A DNA stretch of 6,404 nt from an uncultured Rhodospirillales bacterium (GTDB taxonomy: Bacteria; Pseudomonadota; Alphaproteobacteria; Acetobacterales; Acetobacteraceae). A model generated the notes under the pieces. That model made no database searches, was not told the origin of the DNA, and was given only the letters and a program-made list of their open reading frames with translations. The position numbers and the translations under genes are program-made. The DNA lies in assembly GCA_903904805.1 (NCBI GenBank), contig CAIVDX010000518.1, positions 1-6,404 of the forward strand, written 5' to 3'. Position 1 is the stretch's first letter. Each line of letters opens with the position of its first letter. This document shows positions 1-4,881 of this stretch, in pieces.

Positions 1-105
1 GACCGCGATCAGTGCACCGATGATGCAGATGAGCGCGAAGGCGTCGAAGCCATTGGGCAGTCGACGGGTGGTTGCCAGGTCTGGAAGGCTGCTGCTCGTC
101 GCCAT
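1..105 (-). CDS. N-terminal fragment of a membrane protein, possibly an ABC transporter permease
   Basis: An ATG at 105 opens a minus-strand frame that stays open to the window edge, giving only 35 residues. It begins with a short polar segment (MATSSSLPDLATTRR), then LPNGFDAF, then a hydrophobic stretch (about residues 22-35, ALICIIGALIAV) that looks like the start of a first transmembrane helix. The Leu-Pro-Asn-x-x-Asp motif just before the first helix reminds me of two-domain NitT/TauT-type ABC permeases, but that is recall from a very short piece and not a demonstrated match. No strong Shine-Dalgarno sequence precedes the ATG, only a G-rich stretch. It lies downstream of the stress-protein gene on the same strand, separated by 156 nt with several hairpins, so it is probably a separate transcription unit. 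The rest of the gene is outside the window. Confidence 0.5.
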   Translation of the reverse strand, partial: MATSSSLPDLATTRRLPNGFDAFALICIIGALIAV

Positions 106-132
106 GGCGCCGCCCGTCGTTGGAGGTTGCCC

Positions 133-159
133 CGCGCCCTTAGCCCAGGCTTGGGCGCG
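133..159. repeat. Inverted repeat CGCGCCC / GGGCGCG
   Basis: A perfect 7-bp stem (133-139 with 153-159) encloses 13 nt that can themselves pair partly (AGCC with GGCT). It lies in the gap between the stress-protein gene and the leftmost gene, 7 nt from a second, longer hairpin. It may be part of a compound palindromic element or contribute to transcription termination on the minus strand; it has no T-run. Confidence 0.5.
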
Positions 160-165
160 TGTCAT

Positions 166-192
166 CCCGGCCGCGCGCAATTCGCGGCCGGG
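166..192. repeat. Inverted repeat CCCGGCCGCG / CGCGGCCGGG, REP-like
   Basis: A perfect 10-bp G+C stem (166-175 with 183-192) closes a 7-nt loop. The flank reads GTCATCCCGG on the left and CCGGGGCCC on the right, the general style of the short palindromic intergenic repeats common in alphaproteobacterial genomes. Only one copy is present here, so repeat status is inferred. It could equally act as a transcription barrier between the stress-protein gene and the next minus-strand gene. Confidence 0.5.
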
Positions 193-234
193 GCCCTCCC
201 AGATCGGAAGTTTCCAGAGAAAAGAACGGGTTTC

Positions 235-254
235 CGCGATTTATGACAATCGCG
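235..254 (-). terminator. Hairpin after the stress-protein stop codon, candidate terminator
   Basis: A perfect 7-bp stem (CGCGATT 235-241 with AATCGCG 248-254) and a 6-nt loop begin 7 nt beyond the stress-protein stop codon (262-264). Read on the minus strand it is followed by a purine run and then CGTTCTTTTCTC, only a poor U-tract. Position favours a terminator; the weak U-tract argues for modest confidence. Confidence 0.45.
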
Positions 255-261
255 TGACGAC

Positions 262-1128
262 CTACCTGTTCATCAGAACCGGCAGCTTCGAGCGCTCCAG
301 CACATGCCGGGTGACACCGCCCAGTATCAGCTGGCGCAGGCGGGAATGCGAATAGGCGCCCAGCGTCAGCAGGTCGGCATGGAAGTCCGCCGCAGCGGCG
401 AGCAGGCCGGCGCCGACCGAGTTGTCAACGGAGGTGAATTTGGTGATCTCCGGATGCACGCCGTGCAGCGCCAGATAGGCGGCCAGTTCGGCGGCCGAGG
501 GGCCGCGGCGGTGATAGCCCTCGGCGGTGAGAATGCGCACCGCGTCCGCGCGCTGCAGCCAGGGGATGGCGGCGGCGACCGCGGCGGCGGATTCCGCGGT
601 GCCGTTCCAGCCAATGCACACGCGGGTGCCGATGGTGGCCGGTGCGACATGCGGGGCGATCAGCACCGGGCGGCCGGAATCGAACAGCACGGCATGCAGC
701 GCCTCGGAGGATGATGTCTCATCCGCGCCTTCGGGGTGCGGCACCACGATCAGATCGGACAGCCGCGCCTGCTGGGCGACCACCTCCTCCTCGCGGCCAA
801 CGATGGCGGTGAAATGGGCCGAGGCGCAATCAAGCCCGGCCTTCGCGTCGGCCAGCACCACGCCGTGGGCGGCAGCGAAACGGTCGAACATTGTGCGCAC
901 CGCGCCGGAGCGATCATTCGCCTCCTTTTCGGTGGCGCTCATCATCTCCTCGATCATCGCGCCAGAGAGCCCCTCGCCGGCCAGCGGGGCGACGTCGCGC
1001 GCGTCGATGCGCACATGCAGGGCGGCGACATGGGCATCCCATTTCTGTGCGATCATCAGCGCGGTGGCCAACGCGGCTTCGCCGGCTTCGGTGCCGGTCA
1101 GCGGCAGGAGCAGTTTGCGGATGGCCAT
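262..1128 (-). CDS. Two-domain universal stress protein (UspA family)
   Basis: The product is a 288-residue cytoplasmic protein made of two Usp folds in tandem. Domain 1 (about 1-160) starts with the family-typical MAIRKLLLPLTG strand and ends in a DLIVVPHPEG / RPVLIAPH pattern. Domain 2 (about 168-288) starts RVCIGWNGTAES and ends with GAYSHSRLRQLILGGVTRHVL (about 257-277), followed by KLPVLMNR. Usp proteins aid survival under starvation, oxygen limitation or other stress; some bind ATP. The usual ATP-binding signature G-x2-G-x9-G-[ST] is altered here: Ser260 replaces the second Gly, and Val follows Gly270-Gly271, so nucleotide binding is uncertain. I chose the ATG at 1128 because AAGGAGA lies just upstream and the family fold starts there. 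The frame stays open to an ATG at 1344, but that extension has no family resemblance and crosses palindromic sequence. The gene has its own leader and probably its own promoter. The exact biological role cannot be read from sequence. Confidence 0.9.
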   Translation of the reverse strand: MAIRKLLLPLTGTEAGEAALATALMIAQKWDAHVAALHVRIDARDVAPLAGEGLSGAMIEEMMSATEKEANDRSGAVRTMFDRFAAAHGVVLADAKAGLDCASAHFTAIVGREEEVVAQQARLSDLIVVPHPEGADETSSSEALHAVLFDSGRPVLIAPHVAPATIGTRVCIGWNGTAESAAAVAAAIPWLQRADAVRILTAEGYHRRGPSAAELAAYLALHGVHPEITKFTSVDNSVGAGLLAAAADFHADLLTLGAYSHSRLRQLILGGVTRHVLERSKLPVLMNR

Positions 1129-1133
1129 GGGTG

Positions 1134-1140
1134 TCTCCTT
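1134..1140 (-). promoter_or_regulatory. Ribosome binding site that fixes the stress-protein start
   Basis: On the minus strand AAGGAGA is followed by CACCC and then the ATG at 1128. This near-perfect Shine-Dalgarno with good spacing selects residue M1 over the longer open frame starting at 1344. Confidence 0.85.
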
Positions 1141-1149
1141 CGGGTCGGC

Positions 1150-1166
1150 GGGCCGTGGGTCGGCCC
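1150..1166 (-). other. Hairpin in the stress-protein 5' leader
   Basis: GGGCCG (1150-1155) and CGGCCC (1161-1166) form a perfect 6-bp stem with a 5-nt loop, 9 nt upstream of the ribosome binding site. It would lie in the 5' untranslated region if transcription starts near the candidate -10 box at 1183-1188. Its role is unknown; it could affect message stability or translation. Confidence 0.4.
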
Positions 1167-1182
1167 TTGTGTTGGTCGGGGC

Positions 1183-1188
1183 TTTATA
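1183..1188 (-). promoter_or_regulatory. Candidate -10 box for the stress-protein gene
   Basis: The minus strand reads TATAAA here, five of six bases of the sigma-70 -10 consensus, in an otherwise G+C-rich leader about 55 nt before the ATG. No good -35 hexamer lies 16-18 nt upstream: the sequence there is CTGCCC. That fits either an activator-dependent promoter or a chance match. I saw no FNR/FixK box (TTGAT-N4-ATCAA) nearby. Confidence 0.35.
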
Positions 1189-1233
1189 GCACAGCGCTGA
1201 GTGGGGGGCAGTTATTGAAAGCAGGCAAGATTG

Positions 1234-1302
1234 TTCTTTCCTGAAAGAAAGTATCAAAGAATTTTTGGGAGCCTGGTGCGGTGATGACGCTGCACCGCAC
1301 CA
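1234..1302. repeat. Intergenic element with two palindromes, possible dispersed repeat
   Basis: Two perfect inverted repeats lie side by side. TTCTTTC (1234-1240) pairs with GAAAGAA (1243-1249) across 2 nt. TGGTGCGGTG (1274-1283) pairs with CACCGCACCA (1293-1302) across 9 nt, a 10-bp stem. The sequence between and around them is strikingly A/T-rich compared with the genes (for example CAAAGAATTTTTGG). The pattern resembles intergenic elements I recall from Acetobacteraceae, but only one copy is visible. It sits downstream of the pdxH-kinase-DUF2141 unit and could serve as its terminator; on the minus strand an A/T-rich stretch rather than a clean T-run follows the long stem. Confidence 0.45.
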
Positions 1303-1362
1303 AAATTTCAACGGTTTTTTGGTCCTTTTTCCAACAACGACCATTCTTTCTTCGCTCTCCTT

Positions 1363-1390
1363 ACGAAGATGACCCCTCTAACGAAGATGA
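1363..1390. repeat. Direct repeat ACGAAGATGA across the DUF2141 stop codon
   Basis: ACGAAGATGA occurs at 1363-1372 and again at 1381-1390, exactly 18 bp apart; with the three flanking bases, 12 of 13 positions match. The second copy encodes the last codons of the DUF2141 protein on the minus strand (His-Leu-Arg) and the first lies just past its stop codon in the same frame. This looks like a small tandem duplication. Confidence 0.6.
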
Positions 1391-1782
1391 ATGGTGATCG
1401 TCGCCCCCTGGCTCGGCACGCTCACGCTCGCCCGCTCCCAGCTCGGCGGCCCGAAGGTGCCGCGCGCATCGTTGCTGAAGCCGTAGGGCTCGCTGGGAAT
1501 GCCAAACAGCCCGGTTGAGAGCCGGTTCAGGTCGTCAGGGTCGAGAAAAGCAGACACCGCGTAGCGGCCCGGCGGGATGCCGTGAAAGACCGCGCGCACC
1601 GTGCCTGGCGCGGCCGCCGGGCTCGCGGTGCTGGTGGCATGATCGGGGAATTCCGCCGCGCTGGAAGCAAGGCCCAGGCGCACATGGCCGGTGCTGGCGC
1701 GGATGCCGGGCAGCTCCACGATCAGCTCGGCGGCATGGCCGAGGCCGGGGGCGAACAGCAGGGCCAGGAGGACAAGGCGCAT
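1378..1782 (-). CDS. Secreted DUF2141-family protein
   Basis: The product has 134 residues. Residues 1-18 form a classic signal peptide (MRLVLLALLFAPGLGHA) with likely cleavage after Ala-17/18, so the mature protein of about 116 residues is probably periplasmic. The remainder fits DUF2141: a beta-rich domain with the GIPPGRYAVSAF segment (about 68-79) and the signature GIPSEPYGFSNDARG (about 94-108) followed by GPPSWERA. Many family members carry a D-x-N-x-N-like acidic loop; here that loop is DPDDLNRLS (81-89), which keeps acidic residues but not the usual spacing. The family has no established biochemical function. The ATG is 3 nt after the kinase stop codon (TAG-CGC-ATG) with no clear Shine-Dalgarno, so translation probably depends on ribosomes finishing the kinase gene. 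Identity as DUF2141 is firm; the role is unknown. Confidence 0.85.
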   Translation of the reverse strand: MRLVLLALLFAPGLGHAAELIVELPGIRASTGHVRLGLASSAAEFPDHATSTASPAAAPGTVRAVFHGIPPGRYAVSAFLDPDDLNRLSTGLFGIPSEPYGFSNDARGTFGPPSWERASVSVPSQGATITIHLR

Positions 1783-1785
1783 GCG

Positions 1786-3267
1786 CTAGGCCGGCAGGGC
1801 CATGCGGGCGGCAACCGCGGCCCGGATGGCCCGCAGCGCGCGGCCGGAATCGGTGGCGTCCACCGCGGTCCAGCTGCCGGCACCGGGCGCGCGCGCGGCG
1901 GCGGCGCGCAGCACCGCCACATCGGCATCCGAGGCATCGTTGCGTCGGGCCGCCACACGCTGCTCCAGCACCTCCAGCGGCGCGCTCAGCCAAATGCCGA
2001 CGAAGCGGGTGCCCGCACAGATCGCCGCCACCGCCTCGCGCTGCGCGGGGTCGAGGAAGGTGGCATCAAGGATCACGCTGTGGCCCCCCGCCACGGCGGC
2101 GCCAAGTTCGGCCAGCATAGCGCTGTTGGTGGCGCGGTTACCGGCGGTCTCGTAGGCGGACAGCGCCAGGGGCTGCTCCGGGGCGGCGGCGAAGATACGC
2201 TTGCGGATGGCGTCGCTGCGCAGGATCACCGCGCCCGGGGCGGCACCGATCTCCGGGGCGAGGGCGGCTGCCAGACTGCTCTTGCCGCTGCCCTGCAGCC
2301 CGCCGATGGCGATCACCACCGGAGCGGCCGGCGCCAGAAACGCCTCGGCGGCGGCCAGATAGCGCGCGCCGGACTGTCCTGTCGCGGCGAGGCAATGGGC
2401 CCGCACCATGGCGCGCAGACTGAGGAACAGCTTCAGGCCATGCACCAGCTCCGCGTCACCGGTGCGCGCCACATAGCGGTTCAGCACCAGGTTCGCCGCT
2501 GCCCGGCCGAGCCGCAGCTGCAGGTCCATCAGCAGAAAGGCGAGATCATAGCCGAGATCGATGGTCGCCATCGCCTCATCGAACTCCAGCGCGTCGAACG
2601 GCACGGGATGGCCGTGCCACAGGCACAGATTGCCCAGATGCAGGTCGCCATGCGCGCGGCGGATGAAGCCGCGGGCCCGGCGCGAGGTCAGCCAGGCGGC
2701 GCGCGCCTCGAGTGCGGCCTGTGCGCCTTCGGAGGCGCAGGCCACGTCGTCGGCGGCGAGCCCGGCGGCCAGCGCGGCCGCCCGGTTGCCGGCGATGATG
2801 CGACCGAGGGCGGCGACCGGGTCGGCGCCGGCCGGGGCGAGATGATCGTGATAATCGGCCACCGCGTCGGCCAGCTCGCGCAGCAGCGGCGGGCGCAGGC
2901 GCCCGGCGGCGGCCATATGGTCGAGAAAATCCGCGGCCGGCACACGCGCCATGCGCAGCGCATAATCGAGCACCCGACCCTCGCCGGCCGCCGTCGACAG
3001 GGCGGGCCCGCCCGGCCCCTCGATGATCGCCACCACATCGCGATACAAGCCAGGCGCGGCCGACGCGTTCAGCGCCAGCTCGCGCCGCAGCATGCGGGCG
3101 CGGCCCTCCAGCGTGGTGAAGTCGAGAAAGCCGAGATTGACGGCCTTCTTCAGCTTCCAGACGGTGTCCGCGCCAACGAACACCGCCGAGACATGCGTCT
3201 CGATCGGGTCCGCCCCGGCCAGTTCGCGGAGCAGGCGCGCGGCCTCATGTTGCGTGGCAGGGATCAC
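1786..3267 (-). CDS. Bifunctional APH-like kinase / P-loop ATP-binding protein
   Basis: The 493-residue cytoplasmic protein fuses two nucleotide-using domains. The N-terminal part (about 1-310) resembles the aminoglycoside/choline phosphotransferase fold. It has the catalytic HGDLHLGN motif (H206, D208, N213) and a metal-binding DALEFD segment (D225-D230), plus VWKLKKAVN (about 36-44), likely carrying the ATP-contacting lysine. The C-terminal part (about 315-493) is a P-loop kinase with Walker A GLQGSGKS (323-330), RSD (350-352), VILDATFLD (398-406) and an arginine-rich lid-like segment near 437-442. This matches the known COG2187 + COG0645 fusion, whose substrates are not established; clinical aminoglycoside resistance should not be assumed. 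The start is GTG at 3267; its G-T-G-A overlaps the pdxH stop codon TGA (3264-3266) by 4 nt and no strong Shine-Dalgarno precedes it, so translation is probably coupled to pdxH. Both active sites look intact. Confidence 0.88.
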   Translation of the reverse strand: MIPATQHEAARLLRELAGADPIETHVSAVFVGADTVWKLKKAVNLGFLDFTTLEGRARMLRRELALNASAAPGLYRDVVAIIEGPGGPALSTAAGEGRVLDYALRMARVPAADFLDHMAAAGRLRPPLLRELADAVADYHDHLAPAGADPVAALGRIIAGNRAAALAAGLAADDVACASEGAQAALEARAAWLTSRRARGFIRRAHGDLHLGNLCLWHGHPVPFDALEFDEAMATIDLGYDLAFLLMDLQLRLGRAAANLVLNRYVARTGDAELVHGLKLFLSLRAMVRAHCLAATGQSGARYLAAAEAFLAPAAPVVIAIGGLQGSGKSSLAAALAPEIGAAPGAVILRSDAIRKRIFAAAPEQPLALSAYETAGNRATNSAMLAELGAAVAGGHSVILDATFLDPAQREAVAAICAGTRFVGIWLSAPLEVLEQRVAARRNDASDADVAVLRAAAARAPGAGSWTAVDATDSGRALRAIRAAVAARMALPA

Positions 3268-3857
3268 GGATACAGGCGGGTGACGGCCCAGCCGTTGCCC
3301 TCGCGGCGATAGACCAGACGGTCATGCAGCCGAAAGGGCATGTCCTGCCAGAATTCGATCGCCTCGGGGATCACCCGGTAGCCGCCCCAATGCGGCGGGC
3401 GCGGCACCTCGCCGGGATAGGCTGTGTCGAGCTCGGCCACCCGGGCCTCGAAGATCGCCCGGTCGGCCAGCGGGCGGGACTGCTCAGAGGCCAGCGCGCC
3501 GAGGCGGGAAATGCGGGCGCGGGAGGCGAAATAGGCGTCCGATTCGGCCTCGCTGGCGGGCGCGATCGCACCCTCGATGCGGATCTGCCGGCGCAGGCTC
3601 TTCCAATGGAACAGCAGGGCGGCATGCGGATTGGCGGCCAGCTCGTCGCCCTTGCGGCTGGTGCGGTTGGTGTAGAACACGAAGCCGCCGGCATCATGGC
3701 CCTTCAGCAGCACCATGCGTGCCGAGGGCCGGCCCTGGGCATCCGCGGTGGCCAGGCACATCGCGTTGGGATCATTGGGTTCGGCGGCGATCGCCTCGGC
3801 CAGCCAGGCGTCGAAGCGGATGAACGGGTCGATCGTGGGGTCCAGCTGTTCAGTCAT
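3264..3857 (-). CDS. pdxH: Pyridoxamine/pyridoxine 5'-phosphate oxidase
   Basis: PdxH is the FMN-dependent cytoplasmic enzyme that oxidises pyridoxine or pyridoxamine 5'-phosphate to pyridoxal 5'-phosphate using oxygen, the last step of vitamin B6 cofactor synthesis and salvage. The 197-residue product has normal bacterial length. It shows the FMN-contacting segments RMVLLKG (47-53) and FYTNRTSRKG (61-70), QIRIEG (91-96), and the family signature IEFWQDMPFRLHDR (167-180), which fits the PROSITE pattern. It ends in RLYP, like the conserved RLxP end of the family. The ATG at 3857 is preferred over an in-frame GTG at 3872 because AAAGGA sits 6 nt before it, inside the longer version. One oddity is GALASEQS (120-127), where E. 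coli has GAWVSKQS. It is the first gene of a coupled three-gene unit and is divergent from fabI, an arrangement also known in other alphaproteobacteria. Confidence 0.96.
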   Translation of the reverse strand: MTEQLDPTIDPFIRFDAWLAEAIAAEPNDPNAMCLATADAQGRPSARMVLLKGHDAGGFVFYTNRTSRKGDELAANPHAALLFHWKSLRRQIRIEGAIAPASEAESDAYFASRARISRLGALASEQSRPLADRAIFEARVAELDTAYPGEVPRPPHWGGYRVIPEAIEFWQDMPFRLHDRLVYRREGNGWAVTRLYP

Positions 3858-3863
3858 GTGTTG

Positions 3864-3869
3864 TCCTTT
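3864..3869 (-). promoter_or_regulatory. Ribosome binding site of pdxH
   Basis: On the minus strand AAAGGA is followed by CAACAC and the ATG at 3857. It lies inside the frame that would start at GTG 3872, so it favours the shorter 197-residue protein. Confidence 0.75.
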
Positions 3870-3893
3870 CACGCCCCATCTGGCCCCGAACCC

Positions 3894-3923
3894 CCGGCTT
3901 GACCAGGAGATGGATCAAGCCGG
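3894..3923. repeat. Long hairpin in the pdxH/fabI divergent region, REP-like
   Basis: CCGGCTTGACCA (3894-3905) pairs with TGG-A-TCAAGCCGG (3911-3923), 12 base pairs with a single bulged A (3914) and a 5-nt GGAGA loop. It lies 37 nt upstream of the pdxH start, in its probable 5' leader. The CCGGCTTGA / TCAAGCCGG core is the style of abundant palindromic intergenic repeats in alphaproteobacteria, but a second copy is not present here. Alternatives are an operator or a leader RNA structure for pdxH. Confidence 0.55.
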
Positions 3924-3973
3924 CGCACTTGCCGTGCGTGCGCCAGCCGTGTCACCTGATCGCGAACTGGTCC

Positions 3974-4015
3974 GCGTCCGGCGTGGCCGTGCTAGAAATA
4001 TCCGCTGCCGGACGC
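3974..4015 (+). promoter_or_regulatory. Inverted repeat enclosing a candidate fabI promoter -10
   Basis: GCGTCCGGC (3974-3982) and GCCGGACGC (4007-4015) are perfect 9-bp inverted copies separated by 24 nt, with arm centres 33 bp apart, close to three helical turns. TAGAAA (3993-3998), four of six matches to a -10 box, lies almost exactly at the centre. No good -35 is visible at the proper distance. The second arm ends 9 nt before the fabI ribosome binding site. This could be an operator for a dimeric regulator, or a stem in the fabI leader if transcription starts further upstream. Confidence 0.4.
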
Positions 4016-4024
4016 AACGCGAGC

Positions 4025-4029
4025 AAGGA
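4025..4029 (+). promoter_or_regulatory. Ribosome binding site of fabI
   Basis: AAGGA is followed by 6 nt and then the ATG at 4036. The open frame extends upstream to 3715, but this site and the family length place the start at 4036. Confidence 0.8.
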
Positions 4030-4035
4030 TACGCC

Positions 4036-4878
4036 ATGCCTGAGGCCCCAACAGAACTCACCCTGCCACGCGGCACCCTGATGCTGGGCAAGCGCGGGCT
4101 GGTGATGGGTGTCGCCAACAACCGCTCGCTGGCCTGGGGCATCGCCGCCGCCTGCGCCGCGCAGGGCGCCGAGCTCGCCTTCACCTTTCAGGGCGAGGCT
4201 CTGGGCAAGCGCGTGAAGCCGCTGGCCGACAGTATTGGCTCCTCGCTCGTGCTGCCCTGCGATGTCAGCAGTGACGAGGATATCGACGCCACCTTCGCGT
4301 CCCTGCAGGAGGCCTGGGGTGGGCTCGATTTCCTGGTGCACGCCATTGGCTTCGCCGACAAGAACTTCCTGCGCGGCCGCTATGTCGACACGCCGCGTGA
4401 GGTGTTTCAGCAGGCGCTGGACATCAGCTGCTACAGCTTCGCCGCGGTGGCGCGCCGGGCGGCGGCGATGATGAAGCCGGGCGGCTCACTGCTGACGCTG
4501 AGCTATCTCGGCGCCGAGCGGGTGGTGCCGCACTACAACGTGATGGGCGTGGCCAAGGCGGCGCTGGAGGCCTCGGTGCGCTATCTCGCGGCCGATTTCG
4601 GCGGCGACGGCATCCGCGTGAACGCGATCAGCGCGGGCCCGGTGAAGACACTGGCAGCCAGCGGGATCGGGGATTTCCATTACATCCTCAAATGGAACCA
4701 GCTGAACGCGCCGCTCGAGCGCAACACCACCATCGAGGATGTCGGCGGCGCCGGCCTGTATCTGCTCAGCGATCTCTCATCGGGTGTCACCGGCGAGGTG
4801 CATCATGTCGACAGCGGCTATCACACGGTGGGCATGAAGAACCCGAAGGCGCCGGATATCGCCGCCGTTACCGATTAA
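4036..4878 (+). CDS. fabI: Enoyl-[acyl-carrier-protein] reductase (NADH type)
   Basis: FabI reduces trans-2-enoyl-ACP to acyl-ACP, the last step of each type II fatty-acid elongation cycle, in the cytoplasm. The 280-residue product is an atypical short-chain dehydrogenase of normal alphaproteobacterial length. The nucleotide-binding start is GLVMGVANNRSLAWGIA (21-37), followed by CDVSSDED and LVHAIGFA (100-107). The catalytic segment SYLGAERVVPHYNVMGVAK carries Tyr157, Tyr167 and Lys174, the FabI Tyr-x6-Lys arrangement. NAISAGPVKTLAASGI (196-211) and the SGVTGEVHHVDSGYH end are also typical. Gly105, Met170 and Phe214 correspond to E. coli Gly93, Met159 and Phe203, positions linked to triclosan binding, so no resistance change is seen at those three. 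A C-terminal tail of about 14 residues (MKNPKAPDIAAVTD) follows the core. It is first in an operon with aroC. Confidence 0.97.
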   Translation: MPEAPTELTLPRGTLMLGKRGLVMGVANNRSLAWGIAAACAAQGAELAFTFQGEALGKRVKPLADSIGSSLVLPCDVSSDEDIDATFASLQEAWGGLDFLVHAIGFADKNFLRGRYVDTPREVFQQALDISCYSFAAVARRAAAMMKPGGSLLTLSYLGAERVVPHYNVMGVAKAALEASVRYLAADFGGDGIRVNAISAGPVKTLAASGIGDFHYILKWNQLNAPLERNTTIEDVGGAGLYLLSDLSSGVTGEVHHVDSGYHTVGMKNPKAPDIAAVTD

Positions 4879-4881
4879 CCC

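Noticed and set aside
262..1344. Stress protein with a 72-residue N-terminal extension
   Set aside because: The extension crosses the palindromic A/T-rich island, has no family resemblance, and the ATG at 1128 has a much better placed ribosome binding site.
1786..3267. Aminoglycoside resistance gene
   Set aside because: The APH-like motif is present, but the fusion with a P-loop kinase places it in an uncharacterised housekeeping-type family. Nothing mobile surrounds it.
1582..3312. 576-codon open frame on the plus strand
   Set aside because: It lies antisense to the kinase and DUF2141 genes, which have clear family motifs. Its composition (Gly, Arg, His, Gln and Ala rich) is typical of a shadow frame in G+C-rich DNA.
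3715..4035. Upstream extension of the fabI frame
   Set aside because: It overlaps pdxH on the other strand and the divergent intergenic region; FabI homology starts after the ATG at 4036, which has an AAGGA site.
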